In this document: piece after piece, positions 9,139 through 16,126 of the stretch
Layout: the number at the start of each line of letters is the position of its first letter
Position numbering within the stretch: the first letter of the stretch is position 1
From: an uncultured Collinsella sp.
Lineage (GTDB): Bacteria > Actinomycetota > Coriobacteriia > Coriobacteriales > Coriobacteriaceae
NCBI GenBank assembly: GCA_902496275.1
Contig: CABVAC010000032.1
Coordinates: forward strand, 1 to 22,032
DNA: 22,032 nt
Direction: 5' to 3'
Notes under the pieces: model-generated
The model's database searches: none
What the model saw: the letters and a program-made list of their open reading frames with translations, nothing else
What the model was told of the DNA's origin: nothing
Translations under genes and position numbers: made by a program

Positions 9139-10344
9139 ATGACCGCAACCGCACCCGCAGCACCCGCTAAGGTGTACTTCACCAACCTGCGCACGCATGC
9201 TCGTGAGAGCCAGCTCGATAAGCTCAAACGCCTCATTCGCCGTGCCGGTATTGAGCAGATCGACTTTGAGAACAAGTTCGTCGCCATCAAGATTCACTTT
9301 GGCGAGCTGGGCAACCTGAGCTTTTTGCGCCCCAACTACGCCCGCGCCGTCGCGGATGTCGTGAAGGAGCTGGGCGGCAAGCCCTTCCTCACCGACTGCA
9401 ACACGCTCTACGTCGGTAGCCGCAAAAACGCGCTCGAGCACATCGACACCGCCTACCAGAACGGCTTCACCCCGTATGCCACGGGCTGCCAGATCATCAT
9501 CGCCGACGGCCTCAAGGGCACCGACGAGGCACTCGTTCCGGTCGAGGGCGGCGAGTATGTGCACGAGGCCAAGATCGGCCAGGCGCTCATGGATGCCGAT
9601 ATCGTGATCAGCCTCACCCACTTTAAGGGCCATGAGCAGGCCGGCTTTGGCGGCGCCATGAAGAACCTGGGTATGGGTGGCGGCAGCCGCGCCGGCAAGA
9701 TGGAGCAGCACGCCGCCGGCAAGCCGAGCGTCGATACCGCCAACTGCGTAGGCTGCCATGCCTGCGAGAAGATCTGCGCGCACGACGCCATCTCGTTTGA
9801 CGATGCCCGCGAGCGCGAGCTTGCCAACGGTAACACCCGCACGGTGCACGTGGCCACCATCGACCACGATCGCTGCGTGGGCTGTGGACGCTGCATTGCG
9901 GCATGCAACCAGGACTGCATCAAGCCCGGCTATGACGCCGCGGCCGACGTGCTCAACTGCAAGATCGCCGAGTACACTAAGGCCGTCGTCGACGGCCGCC
10001 CGAGCTTCCATATCTCGCTTGCCATGGATATCAGCCCCAACTGCGATTGCCATCCCGAAAACGACACGCCTATCGTTAACGATATCGGCATGTTCGCGAG
10101 CTTTGACCCGGTCGCCATCGACCAGGCCTGTGCCGATGCCGTCATGGCATCCGAGCCGCTGCCCAACACCGAGCTCACCGATAGCGCGGCCAAGATGGAG
10201 CATAACCACGAGCATCTGGGGGGCGAGCAGGCCAAGGACCCCTTCTGCATCACGCATCCCGACACCGACTGGCGCACCTGTATCGCACACGCCGAGAAGA
10301 TCGGCCTGGGCACGAGCAAGTACGAGCTTATCGAGGTCAAGTAG
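9139..10344 (+). CDS. DUF362 protein with two 4Fe-4S clusters
   Basis: Predicted cytoplasmic iron-sulfur protein of 401 aa. The DUF362 domain occupies about 10-195 and continues after about 275, split by a bacterial ferredoxin insert. The insert carries two full 4Fe-4S motifs: C203-x2-C206-x2-C209-x3-C213 and C246-x2-C249-x2-C252-x3-C256. The motif SLTHFKGHEQAGFGGAMKNL is characteristic of the family. Such proteins are common in anaerobes; their reaction is not established, though redox or cofactor-assembly roles have been suggested. Start ATG with GAGGGG 8 nt upstream. It has its own promoter and terminator and appears monocistronic. Confidence 0.9.
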   Translation: MTATAPAAPAKVYFTNLRTHARESQLDKLKRLIRRAGIEQIDFENKFVAIKIHFGELGNLSFLRPNYARAVADVVKELGGKPFLTDCNTLYVGSRKNALEHIDTAYQNGFTPYATGCQIIIADGLKGTDEALVPVEGGEYVHEAKIGQALMDADIVISLTHFKGHEQAGFGGAMKNLGMGGGSRAGKMEQHAAGKPSVDTANCVGCHACEKICAHDAISFDDARERELANGNTRTVHVATIDHDRCVGCGRCIAACNQDCIKPGYDAAADVLNCKIAEYTKAVVDGRPSFHISLAMDISPNCDCHPENDTPIVNDIGMFASFDPVAIDQACADAVMASEPLPNTELTDSAAKMEHNHEHLGGEQAKDPFCITHPDTDWRTCIAHAEKIGLGTSKYELIEVK

Positions 10345-10392
10345 CGCCTAGTTATTGGACAAATGAAGCGCTTTTCTGGCGTAAGTAGAGCA

Positions 10393-10429
10393 AAAGCCGC
10401 CCGTGGGCACAGCGCTCACGGGCGGCTTT
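10393..10429 (+). terminator. Rho-independent-like terminator of the DUF362 gene
   Basis: AAAGCCGCCCGTG (10393-10405) pairs perfectly with CACGGGCGGCTTT (10417-10429) across an 11-nt loop. Only a short T-run ends the stem. The A-run on the other arm means it could also act on the minus strand. Confidence 0.75.
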
Positions 10430-10430
10430 C

Positions 10431-10554
10431 CGGAAGTATGCGGCAAATTTCGAGACCGCCGAGCACACGACGTTTTTTGGCAACAAAACCCCTGATAAAT
10501 TGTTGGTAAAACTGCGGTCTGGTCGGCAGTTCCAGATTTTGCCGCATACTTCCG
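10431..10554. repeat. 124-bp element with 17-bp perfect inverted ends
   Basis: CGGAAGTATGCGGCAAA at 10431-10447 is the exact reverse complement of 10538-10554. Similarity continues imperfectly inwards (shared CCGCCGA- and CTGCCGA-like blocks). The interior is AT-richer than the surroundings (ACGTTTTTTGGC, CTGATAAATTGTTGG). It sits between convergent genes, immediately after a terminator. I see no protein in it. It is probably a dispersed non-autonomous repeat. Confidence 0.65.
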
Positions 10555-10560
10555 AAAATA

Positions 10561-10580
10561 GGGGGTCAGATAAAGCCCCA
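10561..10580 (-). terminator. weak terminator candidate for the hydrolase gene
   Basis: Read on the minus strand, GGGG and CCCC pair over a short loop and are followed by TATTTT. The stem is only 4-5 bp, so this is tentative. Confidence 0.3.
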
Positions 10581-10595
10581 GACGTTGCTTTTTGC

Positions 10596-11561
10596 CTAAA
10601 AATACTCGTCGAGGAAGTTGTTGACTGTGTTCCAGTAGAGCTCGGGGTCAACTTGCGCGCTCTTGGCGTGGGCGGCGCCATGAATGGTGAGCTTTTGCTT
10701 GGCTTTGCTGGCGCACGCGTCGTAGTTTTGGTCGAGCATGTCGTACGGCACAAAGGTGTCCTGGTCGCCGTGGATAAACAGCATGGGAACCGTCGCGTGT
10801 TTGAGTTGCTCCACACTGCTCGCCTTATGAAAGTCGTAGCCCGCGCGCACGTTGCACACCAAGTTTGCTACATCGAGCAAGGGAAAGCTGGGCAGGCCGA
10901 ACACGTCCTTGAGCTGCAGAGAAAACTCGTCCCAAACACTCGTATAACCACAGTCCTCGATAATACATTTCACGTTTGCGGGCAGAGATTCTCCCGCCAC
11001 GTTCATAGCGGTTGCTGCACCCATCGACTCGCCAAAGACCAGGATGCGCGCCTCGGGGTCAGCCTGAACGATTTGCTCGATCCATGCGACGATATCGAGG
11101 CGCTCGGGCCAGCCCATGCCGATATAGTCGCCGCCGGAGCGCTCGTGGGCGCGGGCGGCAGGCGCAAGCACGTTCATGCCGCGGTCGTGGAAGCGCTTGG
11201 CGTATCGGGCCATGCCGATGGGCTCGTTGGTATATCCATGCAGGCAGACGGCGTAATCGTGGGTGTTCTCCGAGGCGGCAAAATACCAAGCGGCAAGTTC
11301 GGTTCCGTCATCTGCGGTGAGGCTGCTGCTCTCGCGATTCTCTTTAAACCACGCCCGCGCCTCGGTTTCCTCGGCATCCGGCTGCTCGCCTTCTTTGTCG
11401 TTCTTGCTATCCTGCATCATCTTCATGGTGTAGGGCGCTTGGGGATTCAGGGCAAAGTCAAACAAAAAGTTGCCGGCAAACCCCAGCAGCGCGACAACGA
11501 GCACCAGCGCAACGACGCCGGCTATCTTGAGCTTTCGATGGGAACGTGCGTTTTGAGCCAT
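10596..11561 (-). CDS. membrane-anchored alpha/beta hydrolase
   Basis: Serine hydrolase of 321 aa. An N-terminal signal anchor (about 12-36, GVVALVLVVALLGFAG) follows a basic start, so the catalytic domain probably faces outside. The fold is indicated by the oxyanion motif LHGYTNEP (107-114), the nucleophile elbow GESMG with S179, the acid D268 in IHGDQDTFVP, and the His H298 in IHGAAHAKS. All triad residues are present. It resembles the YqkD/BAAT-like group often annotated only as alpha/beta hydrolase; the substrate is unknown. Start ATG has AGGAGA 7 nt upstream. The gene is divergent from trhA-like 11748-12431 and sits behind a well-formed promoter with two operator-like sites. Confidence 0.92.
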   Translation of the reverse strand: MAQNARSHRKLKIAGVVALVLVVALLGFAGNFLFDFALNPQAPYTMKMMQDSKNDKEGEQPDAEETEARAWFKENRESSSLTADDGTELAAWYFAASENTHDYAVCLHGYTNEPIGMARYAKRFHDRGMNVLAPAARAHERSGGDYIGMGWPERLDIVAWIEQIVQADPEARILVFGESMGAATAMNVAGESLPANVKCIIEDCGYTSVWDEFSLQLKDVFGLPSFPLLDVANLVCNVRAGYDFHKASSVEQLKHATVPMLFIHGDQDTFVPYDMLDQNYDACASKAKQKLTIHGAAHAKSAQVDPELYWNTVNNFLDEYF

Positions 11562-11581
11562 GCGGTATTCTCCTATAAGAT

Positions 11582-11595
11582 GTTAATACATCAAC
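11582..11595. promoter_or_regulatory. operator-like site 2 (downstream of the hydrolase promoter)
   Basis: GTTAATACATCAAC matches the site at 11627-11640 in 11 of 14 positions and has the same inverted GTTRA/TCAAC ends. It lies between the predicted start of transcription (near 11604) and the hydrolase RBS. Confidence 0.45.
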
Positions 11596-11610
11596 ATTTA
11601 ATGCAAGCGC

Positions 11611-11639
11611 ATTATGGACGTTCGCCGTTGATGCGTCAA
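11611..11639 (-). promoter_or_regulatory. promoter of the hydrolase gene
   Basis: On the minus strand TTGACG (-35, 11639-11634) and CATAAT (-10, 11616-11611) are separated by exactly 17 nt. The predicted start near 11604 gives a leader of about 43 nt ending in AGGAGA. The -35 lies inside operator-like site 1. Confidence 0.7.
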
Positions 11640-11640
11640 C
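11627..11640. promoter_or_regulatory. operator-like site 1 overlapping the -35
   Basis: GTTGATGCGTCAAC is an inverted repeat (GTTGA, 4 nt, TCAAC) that covers the -35 hexamer of the minus-strand promoter. Its partner lies 45 bp away, centre to centre, about four helical turns. Confidence 0.5.
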
Positions 11641-11674
11641 AAGCAAAGAATGGGTAAACAAAGGGTCACGTATG

Positions 11675-11712
11675 GTGCAAATTTCGCACGTACCTAGACG
11701 CTTTGATATAGT
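11675..11712 (+). promoter_or_regulatory. promoter of the TrhA-like gene with a palindrome at -35
   Basis: A good -10 TATAGT lies at 11707-11712. The -35 region (TTCGCA, 18-nt spacing) is weak and is overlapped by the 15-nt near-palindrome GTGCAAATTTCGCAC at 11675-11689, which could be an operator. Confidence 0.45.
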
Positions 11713-11747
11713 GTTGAGAACTCTTTACGTTGGAGGATGTAACCGGC

Positions 11748-12431
11748 ATGTCCGATTCGAGCGACAGTTCTAAGCCGCGACCCAAGACCGCGGCCGTTCC
11801 ACACTACACGGTGGGCGAGGAGATCATGAACTCCGTCACCCATGGTGTCGGCTGCCTGCTGGGTATCGCGGGCCTGGTGCTCCTGATCGTATTCGCCGCC
11901 CTGCGCGGCGGGGGCCCGGCCCACATGGCCGCGGCAATTGTCTATGGCGTCAGCATTATCCTCGAATACCTAGCCTCTACGCTCTACCATGCGATTCAGC
12001 CCGCGGGCGCTAAACGCGTGTTCCGCATTATCGACCACAGCTGCATCTACCTGCTCATAGCCGGCAGCTATACGCCGTTTTGCCTCATCACGCTCGCAAA
12101 CGACGGCGGCGCTGTGCTGTTCTTTGCCGTGTGGGCCATCGCCATCATCGGCATCGCCCTCGAGTGTTTTATGCGTGAGCGTCAACCGCACTGGGTAAGC
12201 GGCCTGGTCTACCTGCTGATGGGCTGGCTCGTCGTTTTTAAGCTGCCCGAGCTCGTGGCGCTGCTCAACCCCGTGGCACTTGCCCTGCTCGCCGTCGGCG
12301 GCGTGTGCTACACCGCGGGCGTGCCGTTCTATATCGCCAAAAACGTGCGCTATCTGCACAGCGTGTTTCACCTGTGGGTGCTCGCCGGCAGCATCTTCCA
12401 GTTCATGGCGGTGATCCTCTTCGTAATCTAG
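11748..12431 (+). CDS. trhA: hemolysin III / TrhA (PAQR-like) membrane protein
   Basis: Integral membrane protein of 227 aa with seven predicted TM helices, typical for the hemolysin III family (YqfA/YplQ, related to PAQR receptors). The N-terminal signature EEIMNSVTHGVGCLLGIAG carries the conserved His after the first loop. STLYHAI and DHSCIYLLIAGSYTPF supply the Ser/His/Asp cluster of this superfamily, and the C-terminal HSVFHLWVLAGSIFQF supplies the last two His. The family has been linked to membrane fluidity homeostasis; the name hemolysin is historical. ATG 11748 was chosen over TTG 11730 because GGAGG at 11732-11736 serves the ATG. Confidence 0.92.
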   Translation: MSDSSDSSKPRPKTAAVPHYTVGEEIMNSVTHGVGCLLGIAGLVLLIVFAALRGGGPAHMAAAIVYGVSIILEYLASTLYHAIQPAGAKRVFRIIDHSCIYLLIAGSYTPFCLITLANDGGAVLFFAVWAIAIIGIALECFMRERQPHWVSGLVYLLMGWLVVFKLPELVALLNPVALALLAVGGVCYTAGVPFYIAKNVRYLHSVFHLWVLAGSIFQFMAVILFVI

Positions 12432-12476
12432 CGACCATGTCCGCGCGCCCGCGTCCTCGTTTGGGCGCCGGTGCAA

Positions 12477-12506
12477 TTGCCGTATCTGTCATCAACGTTT
12501 TACCCT
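12477..12506 (+). promoter_or_regulatory. promoter of the CNNM-family gene
   Basis: TTGCCG (12477-12482) and TACCCT (12501-12506) are 18 nt apart. The predicted start near 12513 leaves a short leader of about 29 nt that consists mostly of the RBS hairpin. Confidence 0.5.
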
Positions 12507-12521
12507 AACGTCCCGAATCTT

Positions 12522-12539
12522 GGAGGTTCGAGAAACTCC
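12522..12539 (+). promoter_or_regulatory. Shine-Dalgarno embedded in a small hairpin
   Basis: GGAGGTT (12522-12528) can pair with AAACTCC (12533-12539) with one mismatch and a 4-nt loop. The SD GGAGG ends 15 nt before the ATG at 12542, which is unusually far. Folding would both occlude the SD and shorten the distance. Confidence 0.35.
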
Positions 12540-12541
12540 CG

Positions 12542-13915
12542 ATGGACATAACCATCTCCCTTATCACCACCCTCGTTTTGACCCTCATCAACGGCTACTT
12601 CTCCATGTCCGAGATGGCGCTCACCACGGCTAAGCGCGCCGTGCTGGAGCACGAGGCCGAGGAGGGCGACAAGCGCGCCGAGCGCGCCATTAAGCTGGCC
12701 GCCGATTCCGACCAGCTGCTCGCCACCATCCAGGTCGCCATCACGCTCGTGGGCTTTGCCTCGTCTGCCGTCGCCTCGACGAGCCTGTCCGACCCGCTTG
12801 CCACATGGCTCACGAGCTTTGGCATCGCGCCGCTCTCCGCCATCGCGCGTGGCCTGGCGCCGGTCATCATCACCGTCGCGGTCGCCTTCGTGTCTATCGT
12901 GATCGGCGAGCTGGTTCCCAAGCGCATTGGACTGGCCAACGCCGAGGGCGTATCCAAGCAGGTCGTGGGCCCGCTGTCGTTTTTCCAAAAGATCGCCCAC
13001 CCGCTCGTGTGGCTGACCGGCGCCTGCTCCGATGGCCTGGCCCGCATCCTGCGCATCAAGAGCGCCGACGACCGCCAGAACGTCTCGGAGGAGGAGATCA
13101 AGTACATGGTCTCGGAGCAGGACGACCTGCTCGACGAGGAAAAGCGCATGATCCACGAGATCTTCGACCTGGGCGACACCGTTGCCCGCGAGGTCATGGT
13201 GCCGCGCGTGGACACTACCATGTGCGAGGACGACGAGACGGTCGCCGACGTGCTGTCCACCATGCGCCAGACCGGCTTTAGCCGCATCCCCGTCTATCAC
13301 GAGGATCCCGACAACGTCGCCGGCATCGCGCACATCAAGGACCTGATCCAGCCTTCGCTCGACGGCAAGGGCGACCAGCCCATCGCCGACTTTTTGCGCG
13401 ACGCCACCTTTGTGCCCGACACCAAGGACATCCTGCCGTTGCTGTCCGAGATGCAGACCTCGCACGACCAGATCGTAGTGGTCGTGGACGAGTACGGTGG
13501 CACGGCCGGCATCATCACCATCGAGGACATCGTCGAGGAGATCGTGGGCGAGATCGAGGACGAGTTCGACCCCGACAACAAGTACCTCACGCGCCTTTCG
13601 CGCCGCGAGTGGCTCGTCGATGGGCGTTTTTCGTGCGATGACGCGATTGAGCTTGGTTGGCCGCTCGAGGAAAGCGATGATTATGAGACCATCGCCGGCT
13701 GGATTTTGGAGCTTTGCGACTCGGTACCCGACATCGGAGAGGTGTTTGAGGTCGCGGGGTACAAGTTTAAGGTGCAGTCGATGCGTGGCCAGCGCATCTC
13801 GCTCATTCGCGTGATCGCTCCGGCCGAAACCGATAAGAAGGATTCCGAGCCCTCGGCAGATAAGCCGACGGTGTCGGGTGCGGGCTCTGCGGACCCGCAC
13901 GACGGCGACGAGTAG
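12542..13915 (+). CDS. CNNM/CorC-family transporter (DUF21, CBS pair, CorC_HlyC)
   Basis: Membrane protein of 457 aa in the CNNM/CorC/HlyC family, linked to Mg2+ export or metal homeostasis. The N-terminal DUF21/CNNM transmembrane domain (about 1-150) has the conserved LINGYFSMSEMAL in TM1 and the GELVPKRIGL motif. An acidic helix (about 175-215, VSEEEIKYMVSEQDDLLDEE) leads to a CBS pair (about 217-335) with VMVPRVD and the hallmark VVVDEYGGTAGIITIED. The CorC_HlyC domain (about 350-425) includes SDDYETIAGWI. An acidic disordered tail ends the protein. The gene downstream starts 24 bp later in the same orientation. A second Mg2+-related locus lies 4 kb to the right. Confidence 0.93.
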   Translation: MDITISLITTLVLTLINGYFSMSEMALTTAKRAVLEHEAEEGDKRAERAIKLAADSDQLLATIQVAITLVGFASSAVASTSLSDPLATWLTSFGIAPLSAIARGLAPVIITVAVAFVSIVIGELVPKRIGLANAEGVSKQVVGPLSFFQKIAHPLVWLTGACSDGLARILRIKSADDRQNVSEEEIKYMVSEQDDLLDEEKRMIHEIFDLGDTVAREVMVPRVDTTMCEDDETVADVLSTMRQTGFSRIPVYHEDPDNVAGIAHIKDLIQPSLDGKGDQPIADFLRDATFVPDTKDILPLLSEMQTSHDQIVVVVDEYGGTAGIITIEDIVEEIVGEIEDEFDPDNKYLTRLSRREWLVDGRFSCDDAIELGWPLEESDDYETIAGWILELCDSVPDIGEVFEVAGYKFKVQSMRGQRISLIRVIAPAETDKKDSEPSADKPTVSGAGSADPHDGDE

Positions 13916-13939
13916 GGCAAGGAAGAGTAGGGGAGAGTT

Positions 13940-14785
13940 ATGGCAGGCCTGTTCAACATCCTTAAGGTCACCGTCAGCGAGGACAAGATCTGCGCGCATG
14001 TGCTGGTGAACCCCGGCATGCCGCTCATGACCTCGGAGGACATCGAAGCCACGGCGCGCGTGTACTACCTGGTGCCCGCGATTGCCAAGCATCTGTGCCT
14101 GGGCGATTCCGGTCGCGAGTTCCAGGACTGCATGGGCCAGACCGAGCTTTGCCATCTGCTGGAGCACGTGACGGTCGAGCTCATGAACGAGACCGGGCTT
14201 GCCGGCAGCATTTCGTGCGGCCGCACTCGTGTGAGCGAGCACGATGAGCGTGTCTTTGAGGTCGAGCTTTCGTGTCCCGACGACGCGCTGGCCATCGGCG
14301 CGCTGTCTTCGGCGACCTTTATGATGGATTGGGCCTATCTGCATGCCGACCAGCCCGCTCCCGATGTGGACGGTACGGTCGCGGGCCTGCGCAACCTGGT
14401 GCTGGGCATGCGTGCCGAGGCCGAGGGCAAGGATCCGCACGAGGCCGTCGCCGCCGCGAACGCCGAGGACGAGGCCGGGGACACGACCGAGGGCGATGTG
14501 CCTGTCGAGGCTGCCGTCGATCCTGTCGACGAGGCGCCTGCTGAGGCGGCTTCCGAGCCCGAGCCCGCGGAGCCCCAGGGCGTCCCGAGCTTTGACGACG
14601 AACCGCAGGAGGCAATCGATACCGAGGGAGCGACCGCCGAAAGCCACGAGGCCCCTGCTGCCGTCTACGGTGGCGCGGCGACGGCTCCGGTTGCCCCCGT
14701 GCACGAGGGAGCGCTGCCGCTCGTTGACGGCGCCGGCGAAGACCCGGCCGCCACGGTGGCCATGCCGGCCGTGCCGCAGGAGTAG
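13940..14785 (+). CDS. stand-alone cyanophycin-synthetase N-domain-like protein with acidic tail
   Basis: Protein of 281 aa with two parts. Residues 1-160 resemble the N-terminal domain of cyanophycin synthetase (CphA): CHLLEHVTVEL (71-81) and CGRTRV (93-98), then VFEVELSCPDDALAIGA, match in order the CphA blocks around HxxEH(x)nEL, GRTR and VFEY. H72, E75 and H76 form an HxxEH motif. Residues 160-281 are Ala/Glu/Pro/Asp-rich, low complexity and probably disordered. No ATP-grasp or Mur-ligase domain is present, so it cannot be a synthetase. It follows the CNNM gene by 24 bp with RBS GGGGAGAG and is probably co-transcribed. The assignment rests on motif order recalled from the family; the function is unknown. 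Confidence 0.7.
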   Translation: MAGLFNILKVTVSEDKICAHVLVNPGMPLMTSEDIEATARVYYLVPAIAKHLCLGDSGREFQDCMGQTELCHLLEHVTVELMNETGLAGSISCGRTRVSEHDERVFEVELSCPDDALAIGALSSATFMMDWAYLHADQPAPDVDGTVAGLRNLVLGMRAEAEGKDPHEAVAAANAEDEAGDTTEGDVPVEAAVDPVDEAPAEAASEPEPAEPQGVPSFDDEPQEAIDTEGATAESHEAPAAVYGGAATAPVAPVHEGALPLVDGAGEDPAATVAMPAVPQE

Positions 14786-14864
14786 GCTCACTCGCTTATC
14801 ACCATCATGTACCTGCGCCTTTACCGTACGCAGATGAGCAAGACGGCAAGCGCTGTGCTGCGGG

Positions 14865-14870
14865 TATAAT
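14865..14870 (+). promoter_or_regulatory. promoter -10 for the YtxH/PRC pair
   Basis: A perfect TATAAT, preceded by GCGGG, lies 51 nt before the YtxH-like ATG. The -35 region (GACGGC at 17 nt) is poor. Confidence 0.6.
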
Positions 14871-14921
14871 GGACAGCATTCAAACGGTGGGCGCCGAGGT
14901 GCCCGCAGGAGAGGAATGAAC

Positions 14922-15299
14922 ATGGGTAAGACTTTCAACTTTATCTCGGGTGCGCTCTTCGGTGCTGCCGCCGGCGCCATCATCGGCGTCGCCCTGGCTC
15001 CGCGCTCGGGCGCCGAGACCCGCGCCATGGCTGCCGATATCGCCAACGACGCCTGGGATAACATGCGCGACACCTACGAGCACGGTGCCGAGGAGGCCCG
15101 CGCCGCGGTCAACGATTTTGGCCCGATGGTCGACGCCAAGACCGATGACCTGCGTGCCAAGGTTGACCTTGCCCGCGAGCGCATGGACCAGCTGCGCGAG
15201 CAGCTCAACGACGCCATCTCGGGCGGCAACGTGACGCCCGCCGCCGATGTCGTGGTCGAAAACGCCGTCGAGGCCGCGGAGCCTTCGACCGAGGCATAA
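14922..15299 (+). CDS. YtxH-domain protein
   Basis: Small protein of 125 aa. A glycine/alanine-rich hydrophobic N-terminal helix (about 6-27, FISGALFGAAAGAIIGVALAP) followed by RSGAETR is the YtxH signature. The remainder is amphipathic, charged helix (about 35-100) likely to form a coiled coil, then an acidic tail. YtxH-like proteins are small membrane-associated, often stress-related, and of unknown mechanism. ATG 14922 was chosen over ATG 14916 because AGGAGAGG ends right at the first ATG and is properly spaced for the second. The TAA stop overlaps the ATG of the next gene (TAATG). Confidence 0.82.
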   Translation: MGKTFNFISGALFGAAAGAIIGVALAPRSGAETRAMAADIANDAWDNMRDTYEHGAEEARAAVNDFGPMVDAKTDDLRAKVDLARERMDQLREQLNDAISGGNVTPAADVVVENAVEAAEPSTEA

Positions 15300-16054
15300 T
15301 GCGCGCCGGGGATTTTGTCGGCGCCAAGATCTATCGCAAACCTACCGAGGACAAGCGCACCAAAAAAGACGGCACGCCGCGCAGCCCTAAAAAGCTCGGC
15401 AAGATTCACTTTCCGGTCTTTACCCCGGGCGGTACGCGCGTGGTGGGCTTTATGGTTCGCCAGTCCGATATCGCGGGTATGATCGAGCGTCCCGACCGAT
15501 TTGTGGCGCTCGATGCCATTGGCGTCTACGAGGGCGCCATCGCGGTTGATGACGTCAAGGGCACCTACGATACCGCTGCGGCCAAGCGCCTCGACATCAA
15601 CCTGGACGATTGCATTATCTGGGTTGGCATGGACGTGCGCACGGAGTCGGGCGATGTCGTCGGCTATTGCTCGGATGTGGAGTTCAAGCCGCGTTCGGGC
15701 GTCGTGCAGACGTTCTACGTGACCGCCGGCACTGCCTCGAGTGTGCTGGTGGGCGACACGCAGATGCCGCCGACGATGCTGCGCGGCTATGCGGACGGCG
15801 CGATGATCGTTTCGGACGAGGTCAAGTCGCTCGGGTATTCGGGCGGCGCCGCCGCAAAGGCTGCCGAGGCAAGCGTCGTGGTGGGCGATAAGGTCAAGAA
15901 GGGCGCCAAGGTGCTCGATGACAAGGGTTCGGCCGCCGTGGACAAGGGCAGCCGCGCGCTGGGCAAGCAGCTCGGCAAGACGCGCGGTATGTTCAAGGCC
16001 TTTAAGGACGAATATCAAAAGGCGAGCGGGGGCTCGTCGAAAGCTAGCAAATAG
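15299..16054 (+). CDS. PRC-barrel domain protein
   Basis: Protein of 251 aa. Two beta-rich PRC-barrel-like units are visible at about 1-85 (GDFVGAKIY ... VVGFMVRQSDIAG ... FVALDAIGVYEGAI) and about 92-180 (WVGMDVRTESGDVVGYCSDVEF). A Lys/Ala/Gly-rich C-terminal helix region (about 185-251) is probably flexible or binds nucleic acid or membrane. PRC barrels mediate protein interaction in RNA processing, photosynthesis and cell division proteins; no enzymatic residues are evident. Translation is coupled to the YtxH-like gene by a TAATG overlap, so the two products probably act together. The MgtE-like protein at 17854 also begins with PRC-like units. Confidence 0.8.
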   Translation: MRAGDFVGAKIYRKPTEDKRTKKDGTPRSPKKLGKIHFPVFTPGGTRVVGFMVRQSDIAGMIERPDRFVALDAIGVYEGAIAVDDVKGTYDTAAAKRLDINLDDCIIWVGMDVRTESGDVVGYCSDVEFKPRSGVVQTFYVTAGTASSVLVGDTQMPPTMLRGYADGAMIVSDEVKSLGYSGGAAAKAAEASVVVGDKVKKGAKVLDDKGSAAVDKGSRALGKQLGKTRGMFKAFKDEYQKASGGSSKASK

Positions 16055-16076
16055 CGACGTACCAAATGACGGGAGA

Positions 16077-16104
16077 CAAGCCGGAGACCTGTTGCTCCGG
16101 CTTG
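16077..16104 (+). terminator. hairpin after the PRC-barrel gene
   Basis: CAAGCCGGAG (16077-16086) and CTCCGGCTTG (16095-16104) form a perfect 10-bp stem with an 8-nt loop, followed by CTGCGTTT. It lies 22 bp before the next start codon and no other promoter is evident, so it may allow partial readthrough. Confidence 0.6.
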
Positions 16105-16126
16105 CTGCGTTTATGGGGGAGGGCAC

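Noticed and set aside
9100..10290. 396-codon open frame antisense to the DUF362 gene
   Set aside because: The opposite strand encodes two complete ferredoxin motifs; the antisense protein has no recognisable features.
10352..10816. Minus-strand frame of 154 codons across the 124-bp inverted repeat
   Set aside because: It overlaps the 3' end of the hydrolase gene in another frame and is mostly repeat and terminator sequence, with Thr/Ser-rich shadow composition.
12500..15073. 857-codon open frame antisense to the CNNM and CphA-N-like genes
   Set aside because: It runs across two convincing plus-strand genes and their spacer, has no family motifs and a skewed composition (Arg, His, Gly-rich). 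Third-position GC bias removes stops on this strand.
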